A stretch of 64,000 bases of DNA from an alpha proteobacterium SCGC AAA536-G10. GTDB taxonomy: Bacteria; Pseudomonadota; Alphaproteobacteria; Puniceispirillales; Marisalimonadaceae. Each line of letters opens with the position of its first letter. Position 1 is the first letter of the stretch. This document shows, one piece after another, positions 44,201-51,778 of the stretch. Below the pieces are notes generated by a model that saw only the letters and a program-made list of their open reading frames with translations, searched no databases and was not told the origin of the DNA. The translations under genes and the position numbers were made by a program. The DNA is taken from contig ARQU01000009.1 of NCBI GenBank assembly GCA_000384615.1, forward strand, positions 25,831 to 89,830. Reading direction: 5' to 3'.

Positions 44201-44812
44201 TTTAAACCTTTAAATATAGTTGTTCCGAATAACTCAATGATAAACGCTAAATACCCATCTGCTGTAATTGCAGGAAATACTGAAGTGAGTCAATTGACGT
44301 GCAATGCCCTATTTGGTGCACTTGGAATCATAGCAGGTAGTCAAGCCACAATGAATAATTTTATTTGGGGAAACGATAAAATTCAAAATTATGAAACTAT
44401 TTGTGGTGGAACTGGTGCTGGCCCAAATTTTCATGGAACTTCTGCTGTTCAAACGCATATGACCAATACTAGGAGTACAGATCCTGAAATTTTAGAGGCG
44501 AGATTTCCTGTTCGTTTAGAAGAGTATTCAATAAGAAAAAATTCAGGTGGCAAAGGGATGTTTAACGGAGGAGATGGTGTTACAAGAAAATTAAGATTTC
44601 TTGAACCAATGACAGTAACAACATTATGTTCTCATCGAAGAGTTAAACCATTTGGTGTTGATGGTGGAGAACCTGGGCAATGTGGAAAAGAATGGCTTGA
44701 AAAAGAGGATGGCGGATTTATTAAACTTGAAGGAAATGATAGCTGCGAAGTAGAAGTAAATGATTTATTTGTAATGGAGACCCCAGGGGGTGGTGGTTTT
44801 GGATCAAAGTAA
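41219..44812 (+). CDS. 5-oxoprolinase / N-methylhydantoinase, HyuA-HyuB fusion
   Basis: A 1197-residue single-chain enzyme. The HyuA half (to about residue 690) has the acetate/sugar kinase-like [45 protein letters not shown] and [14 protein letters not shown]. The HyuB half has [63 protein letters not shown] and [13 protein letters not shown]. The order and length match eukaryotic-type and bacterial ATP-dependent 5-oxoprolinases, which open 5-oxoproline to glutamate using ATP; close relatives open hydantoins. The last glycine-rich ETPGGGGFG is typical. It follows the DenD-like gene and converges with a GntR regulator gene. Cytosolic. Confidence 0.9.
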   Translation: [1197 protein letters not shown]

Positions 44813-44829
44813 AAGGAGTATCAATTTTT

Positions 44830-45489
44830 TTAAAATTTAAAATTTTTTTCTGCATGATATACACCATTTTCAATATGCTCTTTTAAAATCATTTGGGCCT
44901 TTACAAAATTTTTGTTAATAGAAAAATCTAATAATTTCTTATGCTCATCAATAGAACCCTTCCCTCTAAAAGTTAAAACTAATAATTGATATCTTAAATA
45001 TTTATCAAAAATTAATTTATGAAGTTCAATTAAATTTTGTGAACCACAATTTCTTGCTAGGGTCTGATGGAATTCACTGTCATATTTCTTCCAATTCATT
45101 CTATCATCATATTTATTTTGTATCATTTCACTTTCGTATAAACTTAACTTATGGTGCGCAGATAAAAGTGATCCTTCCCATTCTGGATTAGAATTTTCGA
45201 TTGATAGTTTCAAAGCATAACTTTCTATCAAAATTCTTAAATTAGCTATTTCTAATAAATCTGACTTTGATACGGGGCTAACATGAAATCCTTTTTGCTC
45301 TTCTGAAATAACAAAACCATCTCCACATAATCTACTTAGAATTTCTCTCAATATAGAAATACTGGTGCTGTAATTAATTTTAAGCTCTTGGAGTTTTAAT
45401 TTTTTAAGAGGTGGAAGAATTCCAAAAATAATATCTCTTTTAATTATTTCGTAAGTATTAGCACTAACTGTTTTTAAATTATAATTCAT
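44830..45489 (-). CDS. GntR-family transcriptional regulator (FCD domain)
   Basis: About 219 residues from the ATG at 45489 (the track start is a TTG 18 bases upstream; neither has a clear ribosome-binding site). The N-terminal winged helix-turn-helix has ANTYEIIKRDIIFG, INYSTSISILREILSRLCGDGFV and GFHVSPVS. The C-terminal FCD ligand domain carries the metal/ligand residues in YDSEFHQTLA, DEHKKLLD and LKEHIENGVYHAE. It is the only recognisable one-component DNA-binding regulator in the window. It diverges from the QuiC-type gene with a pair of direct repeats between them, so it probably controls that gene and itself in response to quinate, shikimate or protocatechuate-related acids. Confidence 0.87.
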   Translation of the reverse strand: MNYNLKTVSANTYEIIKRDIIFGILPPLKKLKLQELKINYSTSISILREILSRLCGDGFVISEEQKGFHVSPVSKSDLLEIANLRILIESYALKLSIENSNPEWEGSLLSAHHKLSLYESEMIQNKYDDRMNWKKYDSEFHQTLARNCGSQNLIELHKLIFDKYLRYQLLVLTFRGKGSIDEHKKLLDFSINKNFVKAQMILKEHIENGVYHAEKNFKF

Positions 45490-45512
45490 AGAAATTTTAT
45501 TGCACAATTTAA

Positions 45513-45544
45513 AATATCATATATTATACATAATATCATATATT
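45513..45544. promoter_or_regulatory. Two direct repeats, candidate GntR operator
   Basis: AATATCATATATT occurs twice, at 45513-45525 and 45532-45544, a 19-base period, in the 68-base spacer between the divergent GntR and quiC-type genes. The second copy ends 13 bases before the quiC-type start, overlapping where its promoter or ribosome-binding region must be, so binding there would repress. AT-richness lowers the weight, but a 13-base exact repeat in so short a spacer is unlikely to be chance. Confidence 0.5.
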
Positions 45545-45557
45545 TTTAAGGCTGTAC

Positions 45558-47384
45558 ATGAAAACATCTATAGCAACTGTTTCAATCAACGGATCATTAA
45601 AAGAAAAAATAAATGCAATTGCAAATGCAGGTTTTGATGGTGTTGAGATTTTTGAAAATGACTTTTTAACTAATAACTTATCCCCTAAAGAAGTGAAAAA
45701 TATAGTTAAAGACAATGGACTAGCGATCACTCTTTTCCAACCTTTTAGAGACTTTGAAGGTATGCCAGACAAACACCGAATTAGGGCATTTGATAGAGCA
45801 AAAAGAAAATTTGATATAATGGGAGAGCTTGAGACTGAACTGATATTAATTTGTTCTAATACTTCGAATATTTCATTAGGTGGCGTGGATAGAGCAGCTG
45901 CCGACTTTTTTGAACTTGGTGAGATAGCAAAAGATAGATCAATAAAAGTTGGATATGAGGCTCTTGCTTGGGGAAAATATGTTAATGATCATAGAGATGC
46001 ATGGGAAATAGTAAGAAGAACAAATCACGATAATATAGGAATTATATTAGATTCATTTCACACTCTTTCAAGAAATATTGATTTGAATTCAATTTCATCT
46101 ATCCCAAAAGAAAAAATATTCATTGTGCAATTAGCTGATGCTCCTTTACATGATATGGATTTATTATATTGGAGCAGACATTTTAGAAATATGCCTGGAC
46201 AAGGTGATTTACCTATTTCAAAATTTATGAATTCGCTTAACAGCACTGGTTATAATGGTTATTTATCTTTAGAGATATTCAATGATCATTACAGATCAGG
46301 ACCAAGAAATTTAATAGCAAAAGATGGTAAAAGGTCATTAACATCATTAATTCATAAAAAAAATATAGAAAAGATAGAAAAAAATGAGATAGACGGAATT
46401 GAATTTATAGAATTCGCCACAGATAAAAATAATTTAAAAGATCTACAGACTTTATTTAAAAGTTTAGGATTTACTGAAATAGGAAAACATAAGACAAGAT
46501 CAATCAATCTATTTGTTTTTGATCAAGTAAAATTCATAATTAATTATGAAAATCACAATTTAGTAAAAGATGGAAGCAAGGCCGGCCCCTTCCCATACGC
46601 ATATGGAGTTAAAATACAGGACATAAATGCTTTATTTGAAAAAGCCAAATTGTTAGACATAGATTTTATTAATAAAGAAAATGAAAATAGTTTATCAATG
46701 GATGTAATTAAACATATTGATGGATTAATTTATATTATTGATAAAAATAATTATGAGATATGGAAAAAAGATTTTCAATTCAAACTTTCCGATCAAACAA
46801 ATGACTTTTATTTGAAAATAGATCATATTGCAAAAACTTTACGTGCTGACGAAATGCCGTCAGCATTATTATCTTACTCAACTTTATTCAATTTTAAGAA
46901 ATCTCCAATTGTAGATATTATTGATCCGCATGGAATTACAAAAAGCCAAGTAATTGAAAATGAAACAAAAACATTTCGAATGACGATGAACGGCGCTGAT
47001 AATAATAAAACAGTTGCCGGTCAATTCCTTGAAAATAAGCAAGGTTCTGGAATACAACATATTGCATTAAAAACTAAAAACTTAATTGATTTAGTTGAAA
47101 TGTTAAAAACAAAAGGTCAAAATTTCCTGGAAATATCTAACAATTATTATGATGACATTGAAGCTCGTTTTGGATTGAATTATAACTTTTGTAAAAAATT
47201 AAAAGAGTTAAATATATTATATGATGAAGATGAGCACGGTTCTTTTCTTCAAATTTATCCACATGTTTTTAATGATACATTTTTCTTTGAATTTGTTGAA
47301 AGAATAGATGATTATCAAGGTTATGGAGCAAATAATGCTCTATTTAGAATAGCCGCACAAAAACATTTTAAACAACTAAATTGA
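45558..47384 (+). CDS. quiC: 3-dehydroshikimate dehydratase, QuiC type (TIM barrel plus HPPD-like VOC domain)
   Basis: A 608-residue two-domain protein. Residues 1-270 form a sugar-phosphate-isomerase-like TIM barrel; E134 (VGYEALAWG), D165 (ILDSFHTL), Q191 (FIVQLADAP) and E239 (YLSLEIFND) fall at the metal-ligand positions I recall for Pseudomonas QuiC1. From about residue 280 on is a 4-hydroxyphenylpyruvate-dioxygenase-like VOC region (LKIDHIAKTL, GIQHIALKTKNL, FFEFVERIDDYQGYGANN). The enzyme dehydrates 3-dehydroshikimate to protocatechuate in quinate/shikimate degradation. Start ATG follows AAGG. No quinate dehydrogenase or protocatechuate ring-cleavage gene is in the window. Its 3' end overlaps the convergent cyclase gene by nine bases. 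Confidence 0.88.
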   Translation: MKTSIATVSINGSLKEKINAIANAGFDGVEIFENDFLTNNLSPKEVKNIVKDNGLAITLFQPFRDFEGMPDKHRIRAFDRAKRKFDIMGELETELILICSNTSNISLGGVDRAAADFFELGEIAKDRSIKVGYEALAWGKYVNDHRDAWEIVRRTNHDNIGIILDSFHTLSRNIDLNSISSIPKEKIFIVQLADAPLHDMDLLYWSRHFRNMPGQGDLPISKFMNSLNSTGYNGYLSLEIFNDHYRSGPRNLIAKDGKRSLTSLIHKKNIEKIEKNEIDGIEFIEFATDKNNLKDLQTLFKSLGFTEIGKHKTRSINLFVFDQVKFIINYENHNLVKDGSKAGPFPYAYGVKIQDINALFEKAKLLDIDFINKENENSLSMDVIKHIDGLIYIIDKNNYEIWKKDFQFKLSDQTNDFYLKIDHIAKTLRADEMPSALLSYSTLFNFKKSPIVDIIDPHGITKSQVIENETKTFRMTMNGADNNKTVAGQFLENKQGSGIQHIALKTKNLIDLVEMLKTKGQNFLEISNNYYDDIEARFGLNYNFCKKLKELNILYDEDEHGSFLQIYPHVFNDTFFFEFVERIDDYQGYGANNALFRIAAQKHFKQLN

Positions 47385-49118
47385 ACTTATAAAATTGATA
47401 AGATTTTTTTGAATTTCTTCGTCTTGAATGTGAAATCTATCAATTGTTTGCTCCCAATCGGTATCTTTAAACTCATTTTTAAAAGATTCATATTCGCTAC
47501 TTACTTTGATATCTTGGTTTAATTTTGATCTAGAATAAAGAATTAAAGCTAGTGACCTTGTATCCATTACCCTGATATCAAAACTCAGTTCCACTACTTT
47601 ATTAAAATCCTCAGCAAAAAAGTATCCAAGTATTAAATCTTTGATTCTATTATCTGAAGTTGATTGTCCTTGAGGTATGGGATCAAGCTCAAAAGCTTTA
47701 TTAAGTAATTCCAAACCCTTTTCAACTTTTCCTATTCTAACTAAAACTTCACCATATCCAGATAGTACTCTTGGGTCATTTGGAACCATATTGAATGCTT
47801 TTCTTCCATGGTCTTCAGCTAGTAAATAGTCATGATTACTTAAATAAACAGCTGACAACATTCTATGACATTCAAAATCGTTTTCGTTTAACTCTAAAGC
47901 TTTGTCTATATTTTGTTTTGCATCAGCAAATATTTCTTCCATTTTACGTTCAGAAAATCCTCTAAACATTGCCTGACCTAAAGTACAAACTTTCCATGCA
48001 TAAGCTTGAGCGTTTCCAGCATCTGCTTCTATGGCTTTATCAAAGTTTTGCAATGCTTCTTGATTTGCTTCTTTGGTAAATTTGTGGTGATTCTCTTTAC
48101 CTCTAAGCAAATACTCATATGAACTTATATTTTCTGTAGGCTTTCTTTTTGAACGTTGCAATGAACTAATCTCAATCTCACCAAGTAAAGCAATCGATAT
48201 TTTCCTAACTATTTCATCTTGAAGATCAAAAATATCTTCAAGGACTCTATCATATTTATTACTCCAAATAATGCTTTCGTCATTCGCATCACTTAATTCA
48301 ATATTTATTCTAACTCTTTTACCAGATGCTCTAATACCGCCAGTAACAATAAAATCTAAATCAAATTTTTTGGAAAATTCTTTTATATCTTGATTTTCAT
48401 CTTTAAAATTAACGCTCGTTTGTCTGGAAAGAATATCAAATTCTCGCATCATTGAAAATTCGGTAATTAGATCTTCAACTATTCCATCAACTAAAAAACC
48501 ACTATCTTCGTCTTTACTAGTATTTACAAATGGCAAAATTGCAAACTTGGGCTTTTTATTTACAGACGGGCTTGTTTTTTTTGATATTTTATTTTTACCA
48601 TCACCTAAAATAGAAAAAACTTCAAAGTCACTAGAAATATTTTTTAATTCAATTTTTCCTAATGAATGTATCTTTTGTTCAATTTTTTTATTAATTTGTT
48701 GGTTAACTACGTCAGATATTAAAATTTCACCAACTGGAGACTGACTTTCTAATCTAGCAGCAATATTGACACCATTACCATAAATATTGTCACCTTCTAT
48801 AATAATATCATCTAGATGGATGCCAACACGCCATGAAAGTTTTGGGTTAACTTCTTCATTTTTGTTTCTATCTTTTATAGCGTTCTGAAATTCAATTGCT
48901 GCATTAGCGCTCCCAACAGGACTATCAAATTCTGCAATCACTGAATCACCTGCGGTATGAAATATCCTTCCAGAATATTTTGAAATTAACGGATCTATGA
49001 TTTCACGACAAGCTTTTAAGCTCTCAAGAGTTTTTTCTTCTTGTTCTTCCATATGTTTGCTAAAACTAACACAGTCTGTAGCTAAAATGGTCGCTAATTT
49101 TCTTTTTACTTGAGACAA
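47376..49118 (-). CDS. Class III adenylate/guanylate cyclase with TolB-like and TPR domains
   Basis: A 580-residue protein. Residues 5-175 form a class III nucleotide cyclase catalytic domain: metal aspartate in ILATDCVSFSKHM and second metal site in FHTAGDSVIAEFDSP, then GVNIAARLESQSPVGEILIS. Residues about 190-320 hold the FAILPFVNTSKDEDSGFLVDGIVEDLITEF module that commonly follows such cyclases, and about 340-520 are tetratricopeptide repeats (LRGKENHHKFTKEANQEAL, LNENDFECHRMLSAVYLS, GYGEVLVRIGKVEKGLELL). No transmembrane segment is evident, so it is likely cytosolic. This design is common in rhizobia and marine Alphaproteobacteria. The cue is unknown; TPRs suggest a protein partner. Confidence 0.9.
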   Translation of the reverse strand: MSQVKRKLATILATDCVSFSKHMEEQEEKTLESLKACREIIDPLISKYSGRIFHTAGDSVIAEFDSPVGSANAAIEFQNAIKDRNKNEEVNPKLSWRVGIHLDDIIIEGDNIYGNGVNIAARLESQSPVGEILISDVVNQQINKKIEQKIHSLGKIELKNISSDFEVFSILGDGKNKISKKTSPSVNKKPKFAILPFVNTSKDEDSGFLVDGIVEDLITEFSMMREFDILSRQTSVNFKDENQDIKEFSKKFDLDFIVTGGIRASGKRVRINIELSDANDESIIWSNKYDRVLEDIFDLQDEIVRKISIALLGEIEISSLQRSKRKPTENISSYEYLLRGKENHHKFTKEANQEALQNFDKAIEADAGNAQAYAWKVCTLGQAMFRGFSERKMEEIFADAKQNIDKALELNENDFECHRMLSAVYLSNHDYLLAEDHGRKAFNMVPNDPRVLSGYGEVLVRIGKVEKGLELLNKAFELDPIPQGQSTSDNRIKDLILGYFFAEDFNKVVELSFDIRVMDTRSLALILYSRSKLNQDIKVSSEYESFKNEFKDTDWEQTIDRFHIQDEEIQKNLINFISSI

Positions 49119-49241
49119 CTTTCAAATTCCATTTAAACAATTTAATTAATATAATTAGATATCTCATTTCGTGAATTAAACACAAAATAAAGAAACATTT
49201 TCATGTTAATATTATTCTATAATACAAAATAGAAAAATTAA

Positions 49242-49439
49242 ATGGATATTACAAAATACAAAAATAAAAACTTGATCTGCTTAAAAACTGGAGCCAAAGC
49301 AAAGATAATAAACTATTTTGATGATCAAAATTCTTCATTTGTTAAAGTTAATATAAACGTTAAGTTTAATGATACGACACTTCAAGTTTTAAAAACAATA
49401 GAATTGGAAGAATTAAGAAAGCAATTTAAGTTTGTTTAG
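49242..49439 (+). CDS. Small hypothetical protein
   Basis: A 65-residue ORF in the space between the cyclase and the glutaryl-CoA dehydrogenase gene. It starts MDITKYKNKNLICLKTGAKA, is rich in lysine and asparagine, and has alternating hydrophobic residues (AKIINYF, VKVNINVKF) suggesting a small beta-sheet. No family is recognised and no signal peptide or membrane segment is seen. There is no strong ribosome-binding site, but the region has no competing ORF on the other strand and codon use is like its neighbours. It is probably a real small protein; function unknown. Confidence 0.5.
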   Translation: MDITKYKNKNLICLKTGAKAKIINYFDDQNSSFVKVNINVKFNDTTLQVLKTIELEELRKQFKFV

Positions 49440-49464
49440 ATATCAATTTTGACAATTTTTCGAT

Positions 49465-50706
49465 TTAAAAAAATGCTTGTATACCAGTTTGGGCCCTACC
49501 AAGAATTAATGCATGAACATCGTGAGTTCCTTCATAGGTATTAACTGTTTCAAGGTTCATTAAATGTCTCATAACTTGATACTCTGCGTGAATACCATTT
49601 CCGCCATGCATATCTCTAGACATTCTAGCTATATCAAGAGCCTTTCCACAATTATTTCTTTTAATAAGAGAAATAGACTCTGGAGCCAAATTACCTTGAT
49701 CAAATAATCTCCCGACTTGCAAAGCAGCACCTAAGCCTAAAGTAATTTCGGTTTGCATGTCTGCTAGTTTCTTCTGTATTAATTGAGTTGCAGCTAGTGG
49801 CTTGCCAAATTGTTTTCTGTCTAGTGTATATTGACGTGCTCTAAACCAACAATCTTCCGCAGCACCCATAACACCCCAAGCTATACCGTATCTAGCCCTA
49901 TTTAAACAACCAAAAGGTCCTTTAAGACCACTTACATTAGGCATCAGATTTTCTTCTGGAACAAATACATTATCCATAACAATTTCACCTGTAATTGAGG
50001 CACGTAAGGATAATTTCCCTTTGATTTTAGGTGCTGTTAATCCATCCATTCCCTTTTCTAGAATAAAACCTTTTATGGCATCTCCGTGTTCTTTTGACTT
50101 TGCCCAAACAACAAAAACATCAGCTATTGGAGAGTTAGATATCCACATTTTAGAGCCTGACAATGAATATCCACCATTTACTTTGGTTGCTGTTGTTTTC
50201 ATAGATCCTGGATCTGAACCAGCATCTGGTTCTGTTAAACCAAAACAACCAATTAATTTTCCCGATGCTAAACCAGGTAAGTATTTTTGTCTTTGATCTT
50301 CATTTCCATATGTATAAATTGGATGCATTACTAATGAAGATTGAACAGACATCATAGATCTATATCCTGAATCTATACGTTCAACTTCTCTTGCGACTAG
50401 ACCATATGATACGTATGAGGCTCCTGCACAACCGTACTTTTCAGGTATAGTAATACCTAAAAGACCTAACTCTCCCATTTCCTTGAAAATTTCTTTGTCT
50501 GTTTTCTCGTCTAAAAAAGCTTCTTCTACTCTGGGTAAAAGTTTTGATTGTGCATAATCATGTGCAGTTGATTTTATAAGTTTCTCTTCTTCAGAAATAA
50601 GAGTGTCCAATAACAAAGGATCTTCCCAATTAAATTTAGGTTGGGAAGCTTTTGTATTTTTTAAATCAACAAAATTCTTTTCATTAGTATTGAGGGTAGA
50701 GTCCAT
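49465..50706 (-). CDS. gcdH: Acyl-CoA dehydrogenase, glutaryl-CoA dehydrogenase type
   Basis: A 413-residue acyl-CoA dehydrogenase. [20 protein letters not shown] at the N-terminus, [66 protein letters not shown] and the catalytic glutamate region [20 protein letters not shown] all match glutaryl-CoA dehydrogenase. The enzyme oxidises and decarboxylates glutaryl-CoA to crotonyl-CoA, with electrons passing to ETF; this is the end of lysine and some aromatic degradation. Length is slightly above the usual 395 because of an N-terminal extension (about 28 residues, [12 protein letters not shown]). It is monocistronic or leads no other gene; the DsbA-like operon upstream runs the same way, 58 bases distant. 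Confidence 0.92.
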   Translation of the reverse strand: MDSTLNTNEKNFVDLKNTKASQPKFNWEDPLLLDTLISEEEKLIKSTAHDYAQSKLLPRVEEAFLDEKTDKEIFKEMGELGLLGITIPEKYGCAGASYVSYGLVAREVERIDSGYRSMMSVQSSLVMHPIYTYGNEDQRQKYLPGLASGKLIGCFGLTEPDAGSDPGSMKTTATKVNGGYSLSGSKMWISNSPIADVFVVWAKSKEHGDAIKGFILEKGMDGLTAPKIKGKLSLRASITGEIVMDNVFVPEENLMPNVSGLKGPFGCLNRARYGIAWGVMGAAEDCWFRARQYTLDRKQFGKPLAATQLIQKKLADMQTEITLGLGAALQVGRLFDQGNLAPESISLIKRNNCGKALDIARMSRDMHGGNGIHAEYQVMRHLMNLETVNTYEGTHDVHALILGRAQTGIQAFF

Positions 50707-50764
50707 GGTAATTCCTTATTTTTTTCATATATAGCCAATGTATAAAAATAAATCCATCATTTTA

Positions 50765-51373
50765 TTAGGAGTTATTTAATTTTAATATATGCCTCTCAAT
50801 AAATTCTAATCTGTCCTGTCCCCAATAAATTTGATCTTCTAATATGTATGTTGGGGCTCCAAAAACATGCTTATCAATCGCAATTTTAGTATATTCCTTA
50901 AATACATTTTCACATTCTTGACTTTTTGCTAAGGATAATAGGTCTTCCGAATCTAATTCTAATTTATCTGTAATATTTTTTAAGACATTCTCATCATCAA
51001 TATTTAATTCTTCAACCCATAACGCATTCATTATATAACCTGCTAGTTGAAAATCTTTATCAGTTTTTCTGATTTTAGCAGCAATTATCAATAAAGAAGG
51101 TAACAAAGATTTTGAAGGGAAAAATTTAGGCTCAGGAATAAGGTTTATATTAAGAAATTCTGCCCATCTTTTTAATTCTTGCAAACGTATCTTTTGTCTT
51201 TGTAAAGGTCGTTTGAAAACAGGAAGCCCGCCGCTAACAGGGAAAATTTCTCCATAGTTAACAGGATACATATTTAGTTGGACATTAAATTCTTTTACTA
51301 TGTTATTAACCCGATTGTGACCAAGAAAAGTCCACGGACTTCCATGACTCATAAAATAATCAATTTCTATCAT
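50765..51373 (-). CDS. DsbA-family isomerase (2-hydroxychromene-2-carboxylate isomerase/HCCA type)
   Basis: The track start (51448) lies inside the upstream cupin gene; the ATG at 51373 (MIEIDYFMSHGSPWTFLGH) follows AAGGTAAAG and gives 202 residues. It is a kappa-class-GST/DsbA-fold protein with the catalytic serine in SHGSPWTFLGH in place of a CxxC, and the C-terminal FGAPTYILEDQIYWGQDRL typical of HCCA isomerases. Family members use glutathione to isomerise 2-hydroxychromene-2-carboxylate in naphthalene breakdown, or act on related oxo acids. It is 16 bases after a cupin and shares its operon with a TauD-like dioxygenase. The true substrate is probably not naphthalene-derived; unknown. Confidence 0.83.
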   Translation of the reverse strand: MIEIDYFMSHGSPWTFLGHNRVNNIVKEFNVQLNMYPVNYGEIFPVSGGLPVFKRPLQRQKIRLQELKRWAEFLNINLIPEPKFFPSKSLLPSLLIIAAKIRKTDKDFQLAGYIMNALWVEELNIDDENVLKNITDKLELDSEDLLSLAKSQECENVFKEYTKIAIDKHVFGAPTYILEDQIYWGQDRLEFIERHILKLNNS

Positions 51374-51389
51374 CTTTACCTTATTAAAA

Positions 51390-51770
51390 TTAATTACCAA
51401 ATCCTGAACCTTCGACTTTATATTCATCTCTAGGTGGACTAAACACATCTAATACTTTAGCCCCTTCTGGCCCTCCAATGATACCATGATCAACTCCACC
51501 AGGTGTTTGCCAAAAATCTCCTTTATTGATCTCAATTTCTTCATTCCCTTGAATTCTTATTCCAGACCCTTCTATTAAAAATCCCCATTGTTCTTGTGGA
51601 TGTGAGTGAATTTTTCCCTTTGCGTTGGGTTCAATTGTTACAATTGACAACATTGCTTGATCCCCACAAAATATTCTGGTTGAAATACCCTCGCCTAAAA
51701 TTCTTTTGATTCCAGTATTTTCATCATTAACGTTATTAAAATAATTTTTCTGTGACATTCTTTTCTCCAT
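51390..51770 (-). CDS. Small cupin-domain protein
   Basis: A 126-residue single-domain cupin. Motif 1 is KGKIHSHPQEQWGFLIEGSG and motif 2 is KGDFWQTPGGVDHGI, giving the usual two His, Glu-like/Gln and His ligands for a mononuclear metal. FCGDQAMLSIVTIEPNAKG precedes motif 1. Such proteins may be dioxygenases, isomerases or binding proteins; no reaction can be assigned. It lies 8 bases after the TauD-family gene and 16 before the DsbA-like isomerase, so a joint pathway with both is likely. Confidence 0.82.
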   Translation of the reverse strand: MEKRMSQKNYFNNVNDENTGIKRILGEGISTRIFCGDQAMLSIVTIEPNAKGKIHSHPQEQWGFLIEGSGIRIQGNEEIEINKGDFWQTPGGVDHGIIGGPEGAKVLDVFSPPRDEYKVEGSGFGN

Positions 51771-51778
51771 AAAAAAAA

